From: Streptococcus infantis
GTDB taxonomy: Bacteria; Bacillota; Bacilli; Lactobacillales; Streptococcaceae
Assembly (NCBI RefSeq): GCF_021497965.1
Contig: NZ_CP046525.1
Location: 1,240,001-1,304,000, forward strand
Direction of reading: 5' to 3'
DNA length: 64,000 nt
Made by a program: the position numbers and the translations under genes. Shown here piece after piece: positions 1 to 8,880 of the stretch (the first letter of the stretch is position 1; each line of letters opens with the position of its first letter). The notes beneath the pieces are model-generated. The model saw only the letters and a list, made by a program, of their open reading frames with translations, was not told where the DNA came from and did not search any database.

Positions 1-67
1 TCATCCATCCATTACGCTTTAAACTTTTTAAAGCTTCGAATAGATGGCGGAAAAATCTACTAATCAT
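1..67 (-). CDS. ftsX: Cell division protein FtsX, N-terminal fragment
   Basis: Only the first 22 codons are inside the window; the gene runs off the left edge. The start codon (ATG at 67-65) lies within the last codons of ftsE, an 8-nt overlap usual for ftsEX. The visible residues begin MISRFFRHLFEALKSL, a basic amphipathic cytoplasmic start typical of streptococcal FtsX. FtsX is the membrane partner of FtsE and in streptococci activates the PcsB peptidoglycan hydrolase. The assignment rests on context plus this short N-terminus. Confidence 0.85.
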   Translation of the reverse strand, partial: MISRFFRHLFEALKSLKRNGWM

Positions 68-752
68 CGTATCCGTACTCTCCTTTCGCTTCATCACGTA
101 CCACGCGACCATTTTCGATGGCAATAACGCGGTGGCGCAAGGTATTTACGATTTGGCTGTTGTGGGTCGCCATCAAAACAGTTGTCCCTTGGAGATTGAT
201 ACGTTCCAAGAGGTTCATGATTTCCCATGAGTTATCTGGGTCCAAGTTACCTGTTGGTTCGTCGGCAATCAAAACCTTAGGATTGTTTACAATAGCACGC
301 GCGATGGCGATACGTTGTTGCTCACCACCCGAAAGCTCATTTGGGAATGAACGAACCTTGTGCTTCAAACCGACAAGGTCCAAGACTTCCATAACACGTT
401 TTTTGATGTTACGACGACTTTCACCAACAACCTCCATTGCGTATGCAATGTTCTCATAAACGGTTTTCTTTGGCAAAAGTTTGTAATCCTGAAAGACTAC
501 TCCGACATTTCTACGCAAGAACGGAATATCTTTCTTTTTGATCTTAACCAGGTTATAACCTGCAACTTGCAAGCTTCCTTTATCGATTTTGACCTCACGA
601 TACAAGGCACGGATAAAGGTTGATTTACCAGCACCTGAAGGTCCTACGATGTAGGCGAATTCTCCTGCATCGATATTTACAGTGATGCCACGTAGGGCTG
701 TTGTCCCGTTGTCGTATTTTTTGACAACATCTCTCATTTCAATGATTGACAT
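60..752 (-). CDS. ftsE: Cell division ATP-binding protein FtsE
   Basis: ABC ATPase of 230 residues, the usual FtsE length. Walker A is GPSGAGKST (about residues 37-45), the signature is LSGGEQQR (about 140), and Walker B ends LIADEPTGNLD with the catalytic Glu. No membrane segments: it works at the cytoplasmic face with FtsX, coupling ATP hydrolysis to septal peptidoglycan cleavage through PcsB. It follows prfB by 15 nt and overlaps ftsX, so prfB-ftsE-ftsX is probably one transcript. A purine-rich ribosome site precedes ATG 752. Confidence 0.97.
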   Translation of the reverse strand: MSIIEMRDVVKKYDNGTTALRGITVNIDAGEFAYIVGPSGAGKSTFIRALYREVKIDKGSLQVAGYNLVKIKKKDIPFLRRNVGVVFQDYKLLPKKTVYENIAYAMEVVGESRRNIKKRVMEVLDLVGLKHKVRSFPNELSGGEQQRIAIARAIVNNPKVLIADEPTGNLDPDNSWEIMNLLERINLQGTTVLMATHNSQIVNTLRHRVIAIENGRVVRDEAKGEYGYDD

Positions 753-767
753 GTGACTTCCTTTCTT

Positions 768-1863
768 TTAACTAATACGCCATTTCAGATAAGCATCGAT
801 GAAACCATCTAGGTCTCCATCCATAACCTTATCTACTTGCGCTACTTCAAAGTTTGTACGATGGTCTTTTACCATTGTATAAGGCGTAAATACATAGGAG
901 CGGATTTGGCTTCCCCATGTAATTTCCTTTTTCTCACCCTTGAGCGAGTCTACCTCAGCAGCTTTCTTTTCCTGCTCCATCTGGTAGAGTTTTGCCTGAA
1001 GCATCTTCATAGCACGGTCACGGTTCCCATACTGAGTACGGTCAACAGTTGATGCTACGACGATACCTGTTGGAATGTGAGTCAAGCGGACACCTGTTGA
1101 AACCTTGTTGACGTTTTGTCCACCTGCTCCACCTGAACGGAAGGTATCCATCTTGATATCATCCTCACGGATTTCAACTTCGATGGTATCATCCAACTCT
1201 GGCATAACTTCTACAGAAGTAAATGAGGTGTGGCGACGTTTAGCAGAGTCAAATGGTGAGATTCGGACCAAACGGTGAACTCCCATCTCTGACTTGAGAA
1301 GACCATAAGCATTTGGTCCTTCAAAAGACAAGGTTACTGACTTGATTCCTGCCTCATCACCTGCTTGGTAGTCCAAGACCTCAACCTTGAAGCCTTTGGC
1401 ATTTCCATAGCGAGTATACATACGAAGGAGCATATCGCCCCAGTCTTGAGCCTCTGTTCCCCCTGAACCCGGATGGATTTCTAGGATAGCATTGTTGTGA
1501 TCATAGGGTTCTGACAAGAGAAGGGTCATTTCGTAGCTAGTCATCATCTGATCTAACTCATCGAGTTTTTCAACCAACTCATCCTTAACGGATTCATCCT
1601 CTGCCAAAAAGTCTAGTAAAATCTCAACTTCATCCTGCAACTCATCCATCTTGTGGAAGGTATTATAGGTATTTTTAAGTTCGTTTAATTCTTGCGACGT
1701 TTTTTGGGCCGCAATATTATCGTTCCAAAAATCAGGTTCCGTCATTTTGTTTTCCAAAATGGCAATTTCTTCCTCTAAACCTTCGAGGTCAAAGAGACCC
1801 CCTGAAAGAAGCTAATTTTTCACGATTTGCGTCAATTTTTTGACGAATTTCTGAAATGTCCAT
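768..1863 (-). CDS. prfB: Peptide chain release factor 2 (programmed +1 frameshift)
   Basis: RF2 terminates translation at UGA and UAA. The coding sequence is in two frames: codons 1-24 from ATG 1863 ([10 protein letters not shown]...) end at an in-frame TGA at 1791-1789; skipping base 1791 joins GAC at 1790-1788 and continues to 768, giving 364 residues against 365 in E. coli. The downstream frame has the RF2 anticodon-like SPF tripeptide ([12 protein letters not shown]) and the GGQ loop ([13 protein letters not shown]). An AAAGGAG ribosome site lies just upstream of ATG 1863. This is natural autoregulatory recoding, not a pseudogene; a caller using one frame would start wrongly at 1757. Confidence 0.97.
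1789..1803 (-). promoter_or_regulatory. RF2 programmed +1 frameshift site
   Basis: On the minus strand the sequence reads AGG GGG TCT CTT TGA followed by C. AGGGGG is an internal Shine-Dalgarno-like stimulator three bases upstream of the slippery CTT, and TGA-C is a weak stop context. These are the three elements of the classical prfB recoding signal: low RF2 lets the ribosome slip +1 and make more RF2. Confidence 0.96.
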
Positions 1864-1889
1864 ACATACTCCTTTAATTGTATCTTTTT

Positions 1890-1898
1890 ATTATACCA
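1890..1898 (-). promoter_or_regulatory. Extended -10 promoter of prfB-ftsE-ftsX
   Basis: The minus strand reads TATGGTATAAT, a perfect TATAAT preceded by TG-n. No good -35 is visible 17 nt upstream, as usual for extended -10 promoters. It lies 27 nt from the prfB start. Confidence 0.7.
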
Positions 1899-1993
1899 TA
1901 ATTTTTTTTATTTATCTAATCGGTGTTTCTCCAATTTATTATCAATATATTTCTGTAAGAGGTCTACTCGCCTGATTTCTAGCAAAACTTTAA

Positions 1994-2023
1994 AAATCTC
2001 ACAAGAAATTTCCCATGAGATTT
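1994..2023 (-). terminator. Probable terminator after the amidohydrolase gene
   Basis: Eight-base inverted repeat (AAATCTCA / TGAGATTT) with a 14-nt loop, followed on the minus strand by an A/T-rich tract (TTTAAAGTTTT). AT-rich stem, moderate terminator. Confidence 0.55.
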
Positions 2024-2042
2024 AGAGAATTTATACTACTTT

Positions 2043-3302
2043 TTACAAGTTAACTGTCCACACTTGACCGTCCTTCACGACTTGGTGACCAGCAATATAG
2101 ACATGATCAACATCACTGGATTTGACAGCGTAAACTAGGTGAGACAGCATGTTTTCTTGGGGTTGAAGATGGATTTTCCCTTGGGGTTGAATGACAAGAA
2201 AGTCTGCTTGCTTGCCAACTTCTAGGCTACCAATTTCATCCTCCATTCCCAATACCTTAGCTCCTTCAATCGTCAGTGCCTTGAGGGCAGTTTCAATTGG
2301 AAATTGACTGGCATCTCCACTCTTCATTTTCTGTAAAAGGGCTGCTGTACGACCTTCCTCAAACATATCAAGGTTATTGTTAGAAGCAACTGAGTCTGTC
2401 GCGATACCAACTGCTACTCCTGCTTGTTGAAGTTGGACAACTGGTGCAATCCCTGAGGCCAGTTTGAGGTTACTGATAGGATTGTGGGCGATGGCGACTT
2501 GTGAATCTGCCAAGCGGGTAATTTCTGCTTCATTCAACTCCACACCATGGGCAAAGACAGCCTGATGATCTAAATAGCCAAGTTCATATAAAAAGGCTAT
2601 TGGACGTTTGCCATAACGCTTCAGGATAATGCCTGACTCTTCTTTTGTTTCTGCAACGTGGATATGAAGCGGAATATCTTCTTCTTTTGCTAGGTTTAAA
2701 CTAGCCTCTAACAATTCTCGACTACAACTGTAGGGCGAATGCGGAGCCACCATCACCTTGAAATTGGGATCCTGATAGCCTTTGATTGTCGCGATAATAG
2801 CACGCGTTCTGGATATAGTCTCGTCTGTCGTCTCCACATCTGAAGAAAAGAGGGTTGGAGAAAAATAGCATCGCATCTTGGAAGCCTTGACCGCTTCATA
2901 AATCTTCTCTATCTCCACTCCATTAGGATTGTACATATCGTTGAATGTTGTCGTTCCTGACTGGAGCATCTCTGTTAGAGCCTCTTTGACGGCCTTTGTA
3001 GTCATCTCTGGTGTGAATTCTGCCTCAGCTGGCCAGATATAGTCCTCCAGCCATTCGTGGAGATTGCTATCATCACGAATGCCTCTCAAACCTGTCATGG
3101 CAGAATGGGTATGGCAGTTAACCAAGCCAGGCATAATCCAAGCCCCCTGATAGTCTATGACTTGATTTGCTTGTTTGAGAATCTCTTGATTTTCCTGACC
3201 GACATAGACGATTTGGGATTCTTTAACAGCTAAAATCCCATCCAGATAAACGTGGAAATCATGGTCACAAGTCACGATATTTACATGCTGAAAGACTTTC
3301 AT
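2043..3302 (-). CDS. Metal-dependent amidohydrolase, SAH/MTA deaminase type (Atz/Trz family)
   Basis: About 419 residues, the usual length of the family that deaminates S-adenosylhomocysteine, methylthioadenosine or related purines in the cytosol. Metal ligands are visible: HTH in VNCHTHSAMTG (about H65/H67), H216 in HIHVAET, H253 in FAHGVEL and D304 in ATDSVAS. ATG 3302 is the start because AAGGAG lies 7 nt upstream; a TTG one codon earlier is less well placed. It is monocistronic, with its own promoter merged into the preceding terminator. The exact substrate cannot be read from sequence; MtaD-like deaminase is the best general call. Confidence 0.85.
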   Translation of the reverse strand: MKVFQHVNIVTCDHDFHVYLDGILAVKESQIVYVGQENQEILKQANQVIDYQGAWIMPGLVNCHTHSAMTGLRGIRDDSNLHEWLEDYIWPAEAEFTPEMTTKAVKEALTEMLQSGTTTFNDMYNPNGVEIEKIYEAVKASKMRCYFSPTLFSSDVETTDETISRTRAIIATIKGYQDPNFKVMVAPHSPYSCSRELLEASLNLAKEEDIPLHIHVAETKEESGIILKRYGKRPIAFLYELGYLDHQAVFAHGVELNEAEITRLADSQVAIAHNPISNLKLASGIAPVVQLQQAGVAVGIATDSVASNNNLDMFEEGRTAALLQKMKSGDASQFPIETALKALTIEGAKVLGMEDEIGSLEVGKQADFLVIQPQGKIHLQPQENMLSHLVYAVKSSDVDHVYIAGHQVVKDGQVWTVNL

Positions 3303-3353
3303 CAATAGGCTCCTTTTCTAAATAGGAATTCATACTGGATAATTTTTCTAGCT

Positions 3354-3387
3354 ATTGTAACAAAAAAGTCACCCGAAGGCAACTTTT
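3354..3387 (-). promoter_or_regulatory. Merged terminator (ABC operon) and promoter (amidohydrolase gene)
   Basis: The minus strand carries a hairpin AAAAGTTGCC-TTCG-GGTGACTTTTTT (3362-3386), a UUCG-capped terminator for the ABC genes. The same bases give a -35 TTGCCT (3382-3377), a 17-nt spacer made of the hairpin 3' arm and T-run, and a -10 TACAAT (3359-3354) for the downstream gene. Confidence 0.65.
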
Positions 3388-3421
3388 CTTGTTGTTTATT
3401 GGATTAAAAACGTTTTACGAT

Positions 3422-5170
3422 TTACTCTGGACTAAAGGCTGCTGCTTTTTGCATTTGATAGTATTTGCCTTTTCTCGCCATGAGTTCCTGATGGCTACCA
3501 TGTTCGACAATATCTCCATCCACCAAGACAAGAATCAAATCAGCATCCTGAATGGTTGACAAACGGTGGGCGATGATAAAGCTTGTCCGTCCTTTCATGA
3601 GTTTGGCAAAGGCATCCTGAACCAGAACCTCGGTACGGGTATCGATGGATGAGGTTGCTTCATCTAAAATAAGAATCTTAGGAATGGCTAGAAAGACACG
3701 AGCAATGGTTAAGAGCTGAGCCTGACCGACAGACAAGGATTCACCTGCATTTTCAAGCTTGGTATCATAACCCTGTGGCAACTGCTGAATAAAGAAGTCC
3801 GCATTTGCTGCCTTAGCTGCTGCAATAACCTGCTCTCGACTTGCTCCAGGATTTCCAAAAGCAATATTGTCATGAATGGTTCCTTGCTTGAGCCAGGTTT
3901 CTTGAAGTACCATCCCAAACTGCTGTCGAAGAGAAGCTCGGGTATAGTCATAAATCGAATGACCATCCAGTAAAATATCTCCAGAGTTAATCGGGTAAAA
4001 ACGCATGAGGAGATTGATAAGGGTGGACTTCCCTGCACCCGTTGGCCCAACGATGGCAACCTTACTACCAGCTGGAATGTCAATAGACAAGTCCTTGATT
4101 AAGATCTTTTCAGGATTGTAGCCAAAGGAGACATGATTAAAGGAAATAGCTCCCTTGACTTGATTGCTAGTCAAGACTTCCTGACCCGTTTCTGTAACCT
4201 CAGGGCTTTCTAAAACTGCATAAACACGTTCAGCACAGGCTAGAGCACTTTGCAACTCAGCTAAGACCGATGAAATATCGTTAAAGGGCTTGGTATACTG
4301 CTGCACATAGTTCAAAAAGGTTACCAATCGACCAACCGTCAAAGTAGAACCTGCCATGATTCGCAAGGCCCCAACGCCAGCTAGGAGCGCATAAATGAGG
4401 GCATTGACAAAACGAGTTGAAGGATTGACTGTCGAAGAATAAAAGATAGCTGACTGAGAATAACCTGCGTAGTTGTCATTTGCCTCATGAAGTCTCTCGA
4501 TAAATTCTTCCTGGGCATTGAAGGACTGGATAATGTTCTGCTGGGTGAGGGATTCTTCGATTAGCTGAGTTTGAATCCCCCTCGTTTCTGTCTGCTTCTG
4601 AAAGAGATGGTAGGATCTCTTGGCAATAAAGCGTGAAATAACCATAGACAGAGGTGTTAAGAGCAAGACCAAGAGAGTCATCAAAAGATGAATCTGCAGC
4701 ATGGCAAGGATGCTGACCAAAATCATCAGAATTCCGATGAAAAATTGATTAAATATCATGTTCAGTCCTGCTGCTAACTGCTCGATATCTGTCGTCACAC
4801 GGCTGACCATTTCTCCACTCCCCTGTCTGTCTACCAAGGCAATCGGAAGACGATGGAGCTTATCGATGATTTTTTCACGTAAATCTCTGGTATAGGAAAA
4901 TATGAGACGGTTGTATAGGAGGGGATTGGCCCATTGTACCAGTGTATTTCCTATCACCACCAATATCATCTGGAGAAAAATCTGCCAGAATATCTGAGAA
5001 GAGCCCGTCACCAAGACTTGGTCAATTACCTGTCCTATCAAGAATGGAAGATAGATTGATAGGGCCACTTGAGCAATGGTTCCCAAGAAAGCTAGAAAAA
5101 GAAGGACGGGATGACTTGCTAAATCTTTTGCCAAACGTTTGAGGGTTTGACTTGCATGTTTACCTTTCAT
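3422..5170 (-). CDS. ABC exporter half-transporter, catalytic subunit of a heterodimer
   Basis: 582 residues: an N-terminal six-helix exporter membrane domain (about 25-310) and a C-terminal ATPase domain with Walker A GPTGAGKST and Walker B ILILDEATSSIDT (catalytic Glu present). The signature is non-canonical, LSVGQ. ATG 5170 is chosen because AGGAGG lies 8 nt upstream, overlapping the end of the previous gene; the longer reading to 5209 would overlap that gene by 38 nt. It pairs with the gene just upstream. This pair sits between an Atz/Trz gene and msrAB in the pneumococcus too. Substrate unknown; lipids, peptides or drugs are typical for the class. Confidence 0.9.
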   Translation of the reverse strand: MKGKHASQTLKRLAKDLASHPVLLFLAFLGTIAQVALSIYLPFLIGQVIDQVLVTGSSQIFWQIFLQMILVVIGNTLVQWANPLLYNRLIFSYTRDLREKIIDKLHRLPIALVDRQGSGEMVSRVTTDIEQLAAGLNMIFNQFFIGILMILVSILAMLQIHLLMTLLVLLLTPLSMVISRFIAKRSYHLFQKQTETRGIQTQLIEESLTQQNIIQSFNAQEEFIERLHEANDNYAGYSQSAIFYSSTVNPSTRFVNALIYALLAGVGALRIMAGSTLTVGRLVTFLNYVQQYTKPFNDISSVLAELQSALACAERVYAVLESPEVTETGQEVLTSNQVKGAISFNHVSFGYNPEKILIKDLSIDIPAGSKVAIVGPTGAGKSTLINLLMRFYPINSGDILLDGHSIYDYTRASLRQQFGMVLQETWLKQGTIHDNIAFGNPGASREQVIAAAKAANADFFIQQLPQGYDTKLENAGESLSVGQAQLLTIARVFLAIPKILILDEATSSIDTRTEVLVQDAFAKLMKGRTSFIIAHRLSTIQDADLILVLVDGDIVEHGSHQELMARKGKYYQMQKAAAFSPE

Positions 5171-5171
5171 T

Positions 5172-6896
5172 CTAGTCCTCCTTTCCATGTTGGGATGCAT
5201 TGATTTCACGATAGACTTGACTAATCTTCATCAATTCCTCATGATTTCCGAGTGCTAATTGCTGACCTTTTTCTAAAAGGAGAATTTGATCTGCAATCTT
5301 CAAAGTCGAAGTTCGTTGGGAAATCAAGATTAAACTAGTATCAGGCAAGTTTTCCTGAACAGCCTTCAGAAGATTGGACTCAGTAATGGTATCAAGGGCT
5401 GACGTCGCATCATCGAGGATGAGAAAAGGAGCTTGACGTAAAACTGCTCGGGCAATCGATAAACGTTGTTTTTGCCCACCTGAGAAATTACGGCCACCCG
5501 CTTGGACCTCTGCGTCCAGCTGACCATCCTTTTCACTGACAAAGTCCTTGGCCTGGGCAATTTCTAAAGCCTGCCAGAGTTCTTGGTCCGAGACAGGATT
5601 TTCCATACCTAAAGTCAAATTGGAACGAATCGTTCCCTTAAAAAGTTCAACCTTTTGAGGGACATAGGCTATCCAGGACCGCCATTGGGCCAGATCCCGA
5701 GGGCTATGTCCAGCCTGATAGAGGCCCACTGTTCCTTTATCTGGTTTGTACAAACCAAGTAAAACCTGGACCAAGGTTGACTTACCAGAACCAGTTCCCC
5801 CTATAATCCCAAGAATCTGCCCTTGTTGCATATCAAAAGAAATATCTCTCAGAGAAGGTTGAGCAGCATCTGGGTAGGTAAAGCTCAAGTGTTCAACTCG
5901 TAAGGACTGGTTCAACAAACCTTCCCTTTTCTCAATTTCTGCCAGTATATCCTCAGGTTGTTCAGCGAAGACTTCCTCAATACGCTTAGCTGATATATAG
6001 GACTGGTTGAGTGAATTGATCAGCATGGCCAGCTTGATCAATTCGACTAAGATTTGCAGGAGATAGTTGATTAAGGCAATCAAGGCACCCTGACTGAGCC
6101 ATCCTCCCTGGATAGAAAGATAACCATTCCAGATAATCACCAGCAAAGTTCCGTTGACAATCAAATAGGTCAAGGGGGTCAATAGACTAGACCAGTAGCC
6201 TGTTTTCATTTGGATAGCCGTATAGATTTGGTTGAGTCGTTGGAAGTTCTCGATTTCTCGTTTTTCTTGCCCAAAGGCACGAATCACGCGCATCCCTTGT
6301 AATTGTTGGCGTGTTTCCTGAACCAGCTGGTCTGTTTTCTTTCTCAAACTGCTATATAGAGGATTGACCAAGCGTGATAACACGACAATGACAAAGGTCA
6401 AAATGGCAACCATGACCAAGAACCATAGAGTCAATTCAGGCGACAGTCGATAAGCCATAAAAATGGCACCGAAAACAATAATAGGCGCCCTTAAAAAGAG
6501 GCGTAAAAATTGATTGATACCTGTCTGAATCTGATAGGTATCTGAAGTCAAACGTGTCACCAAACTCGAAGTCGTCAAACGATCTCGACTATCCTTAGGC
6601 AAAGAGAGAATATGACGATAGAGGTCATTGGTCAACTCCTTGGTAAAGCCAACTGCTGCCTTGGCTGAGTAAAACTGGGCTACTAAAGCTACCAAAACAC
6701 CAATAACTGCAAACACAAAGAGGAGGCCTATTTGCATCCACAGATGACCCTGATCTTTTTGAGTAATGGATTGGTCGACAATCCCAGCTATTACCATGGG
6801 AACCAAAAGTTCAAAGACAGCCTCTAACAACTTAAACAAGGGTGCTAGGAAAGACTCTTTCAGGTAGGGTTTAAAGTAAGAAAGTAATTGTTTCAT
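5172..6896 (-). CDS. ABC exporter half-transporter, degenerate-site subunit of a heterodimer
   Basis: 574 residues with a six-helix exporter membrane domain followed by an ATPase domain: Walker A GGTGSGKST, signature FSGGQKQR, Walker B FLILDDATSALDT. Asp replaces the catalytic Glu after Walker B, the mark of the inactive-site partner in TM287/288-, LmrCD- and BmrCD-type heterodimers. With the downstream subunit, one composite site is canonical (Glu plus SGGQ) and the other degenerate (Asp plus SVGQ). Its stop is two bases from the next start, so translation is coupled. Plasma membrane; substrate unknown. Confidence 0.9.
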   Translation of the reverse strand: MKQLLSYFKPYLKESFLAPLFKLLEAVFELLVPMVIAGIVDQSITQKDQGHLWMQIGLLFVFAVIGVLVALVAQFYSAKAAVGFTKELTNDLYRHILSLPKDSRDRLTTSSLVTRLTSDTYQIQTGINQFLRLFLRAPIIVFGAIFMAYRLSPELTLWFLVMVAILTFVIVVLSRLVNPLYSSLRKKTDQLVQETRQQLQGMRVIRAFGQEKREIENFQRLNQIYTAIQMKTGYWSSLLTPLTYLIVNGTLLVIIWNGYLSIQGGWLSQGALIALINYLLQILVELIKLAMLINSLNQSYISAKRIEEVFAEQPEDILAEIEKREGLLNQSLRVEHLSFTYPDAAQPSLRDISFDMQQGQILGIIGGTGSGKSTLVQVLLGLYKPDKGTVGLYQAGHSPRDLAQWRSWIAYVPQKVELFKGTIRSNLTLGMENPVSDQELWQALEIAQAKDFVSEKDGQLDAEVQAGGRNFSGGQKQRLSIARAVLRQAPFLILDDATSALDTITESNLLKAVQENLPDTSLILISQRTSTLKIADQILLLEKGQQLALGNHEELMKISQVYREINASQHGKED

Positions 6897-6921
6897 GTGT
6901 CCCTTCTATTTTCAAAATGAA

Positions 6922-6942
6922 GAAGGTGGAAAAACCACCATC
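6922..6942 (-). terminator. Weak terminator after msrAB
   Basis: Minus-strand hairpin GATGGTGG / CCACCTTC around a T-rich loop lies just past the msrAB stop, followed by a poor U-tract (TTCATTTT). Readthrough into the ABC genes 25 nt later is likely. Confidence 0.45.
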
Positions 6943-6946
6943 TTTT

Positions 6947-7885
6947 CTACTTGTTCAAATATGGAAGTAGGTAGCCATAGCCAGCCTCTTCCATTTCATC
7001 CTTAGCAATGAATCGTAAAGAAGCAGAATTAATGCAATAGCGTAAACCACCTAGTTCCTGAGGCCCGTCTGTAAAGACATGCCCCAAGTGGGCATTACCC
7101 GAACGTGACCGGACTTCGATACGTTCCATACCATGACTCAAGTCTTTGTAGTAGTGGATAAGCTCTTTAGAAATGGGGCTACTAAAGCTTGGCCAACCAC
7201 AGCCTGAGGCAAACTTATCCTTGGCAAAGAAGAGGGGCTCCCCAGTCGTGATATCGACATAAATTCCTTCCTCAAAAGTTTGGTCGTAGGCATTGCTAAA
7301 TGGAGCTTCCGTTGCTGCTTCTTGGGTAACTCTATAAGACTCTTCTGACAAATTCTCTCGTAAAACTGCCTGACTAGGTTTTTCATAGTTGGCGGCATCT
7401 ATCAGTGGTTTCTCAGCATCCCTCACATCAATGTGGCAATAACCACCAGGATTTTTCTTGAGGTAGTCTTGGTGATAGTCCTCAGCCAGGATATAGTGAC
7501 GAAGCTTCTCCACTTCTACCGCTATTTTACGACCGATAAGAAGCTCTTGTTCTCGAACGACCGTATGGATGGTTGGCAAATCCTCTTCATCTTGATAATA
7601 AATCCCTGTGCGGTATTGACGACCACGGTCATTTCCTTGTTGGTTGACAGAAAGGGGATCGATAACTCGGAAATAATAGAGTAAAATTTCACGAAGCGAG
7701 ACTGCCTTTTCATCATAAATAACTTGAACAGTCTCTGCATGATCTGTTTCTTTAATCAATTGATAATTGGTAGTTTCTACTTGACCATTAGCGTAACCAA
7801 CACTGGTTTGCAGCACTCCAGAAATACGTGAAAAGTACTCTTCCAAGCCCCAAAAACAACCGCCTGCTAGATATATTTCTGCCAT
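6947..7885 (-). CDS. msrAB: Bifunctional peptide methionine sulfoxide reductase MsrA/MsrB
   Basis: 312 residues. The MsrA domain comes first, with GGCFWG and catalytic Cys about residue 10, reducing the S epimer of methionine sulfoxide. The MsrB domain follows (about 170-312) and ends with [11 protein letters not shown], containing its catalytic Cys, reducing the R epimer. The MsrB half lacks the CxxC zinc pairs of other MsrBs. No signal peptide or lipobox, so this is the cytosolic fusion rather than the surface-anchored paralogue known in pneumococci. The start is supported by AAGGAGGAT 6 nt before ATG 7885. Confidence 0.95.
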   Translation of the reverse strand: MAEIYLAGGCFWGLEEYFSRISGVLQTSVGYANGQVETTNYQLIKETDHAETVQVIYDEKAVSLREILLYYFRVIDPLSVNQQGNDRGRQYRTGIYYQDEEDLPTIHTVVREQELLIGRKIAVEVEKLRHYILAEDYHQDYLKKNPGGYCHIDVRDAEKPLIDAANYEKPSQAVLRENLSEESYRVTQEAATEAPFSNAYDQTFEEGIYVDITTGEPLFFAKDKFASGCGWPSFSSPISKELIHYYKDLSHGMERIEVRSRSGNAHLGHVFTDGPQELGGLRYCINSASLRFIAKDEMEEAGYGYLLPYLNK

Positions 7886-7899
7886 TTCAAATCCTCCTT

Positions 7900-7914
7900 G
7901 ACCGTCTGTCGGTC
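7900..7914 (-). promoter_or_regulatory. Hairpin abutting the msrAB ribosome site
   Basis: Perfect inverted repeat GACCG-ACAGA-CGGTC whose 3' end touches the AAGGAGGAT ribosome site at 7899-7891. It could stabilise the leader or tune initiation; no regulator is implied by sequence. Confidence 0.4.
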
Positions 7915-7955
7915 GCTAAACACGGGAATCATTTCATATCCCATCTTTCATTTTC

Positions 7956-7999
7956 AAAAAAAGGACAGGAAGCCCTCTAATAGAGAGTTTCCCCATCCT
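7956..7999 (-). terminator. Terminator of hom-thrB
   Basis: On the minus strand a long stem AGGATGGGGAAACTCTC pairs with GAGGGCTTCCTGTCCT around a 5-nt loop and runs into seven Ts. Strong intrinsic terminator just after the thrB stop. Confidence 0.85.
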
Positions 8000-8009
8000 A
8001 TTGCTAAAT

Positions 8010-8879
8010 TTATTTTGCTTCGACGCGAACGCCTTCTGTGTCTACTTGTAAATCATGAAGCTTGCCTTTGAAAGGTTGCTTTTCAAGCTCTGCCTTAATC
8101 TTTGGCATCTTGTCAGGGTCAGCCAAGACCATGACAGTCGGACCAGCTCCAGAGAGGTAGGTTGCATAAGCACCATTTTTCTTGGCAACTTTTTTGATGG
8201 TCGCAAATTCTCGCACCAGTTCTTGACGGTAACGCTCGTGGAAGAGGTCACTCTCAATCGCTTGGCCTGCTTTGAGCATATCTCCAGTCAGTAGGGCTGC
8301 AATAGCCACATTGGCGATAGAACTTGCTGCAACAGCTTCCTTGTAAGAGAGTTTCTTTGGCAAGACACCACGACTATCGCGAGTTCGCAATTCATAGTTT
8401 GGAATATAAGCTAAGAAAGCACACTCTGGGAAGGGCGCCACAACTGCTGAAACCTGGCCTTCGACTGAGCTTGCAATGACGAGATTTCCATAGATAGCAG
8501 GTGCAACATTATCAGGGTGTCCCTCAATCTTAATCGCCAACTGTAATTTTTCATGTTTGCTTAGCTTCAAGTTTCCGAGTTGATTGGCCAGTTCAATCCC
8601 AGCAACGATGACCGAGCTCGATGAACCTAGTCCACGCGCAAGCGGAATGTCACTGACCATCTTCAAACGTCTAGGTTGTAGGTCTGGAACAATCTGTAGA
8701 GCAATCTTCAGCAAAAGATTACGCTCGTCACGTGGAATCCATTTGCCTAATTGGTGCTCAATCATCCATTCTTCACGTTCCTCACAAACCTGAATTTCTA
8801 GATACTTAGTTACAGCTACACCAACAGAGTCAAAACCTGGACCCACATTAGCACTTGTAGCAGGTACAATAATCTTCAT
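8010..8879 (-). CDS. thrB: Homoserine kinase
   Basis: GHMP-family kinase of 289 residues that phosphorylates homoserine to O-phosphohomoserine for threonine synthesis. The family ATP loop is visible as [16 protein letters not shown] (about 80-95), the N-terminal motif as [15 protein letters not shown], and the C-terminal glycine-rich motif as LSGAGPTVM. It starts one base after the hom stop, and GGAGACTAAG overlapping the hom end supplies the ribosome site. hom-thrB form one operon; threonine synthase is not in this window. Confidence 0.96.
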   Translation of the reverse strand: MKIIVPATSANVGPGFDSVGVAVTKYLEIQVCEEREEWMIEHQLGKWIPRDERNLLLKIALQIVPDLQPRRLKMVSDIPLARGLGSSSSVIVAGIELANQLGNLKLSKHEKLQLAIKIEGHPDNVAPAIYGNLVIASSVEGQVSAVVAPFPECAFLAYIPNYELRTRDSRGVLPKKLSYKEAVAASSIANVAIAALLTGDMLKAGQAIESDLFHERYRQELVREFATIKKVAKKNGAYATYLSGAGPTVMVLADPDKMPKIKAELEKQPFKGKLHDLQVDTEGVRVEAK

Positions 8880-8880
8880 C

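Noticed and set aside
768-1757. prfB as a 5'-truncated gene starting at 1757
   Set aside because: The missing start is upstream in another frame and joined by a classical RF2 frameshift signal, so the gene is intact.
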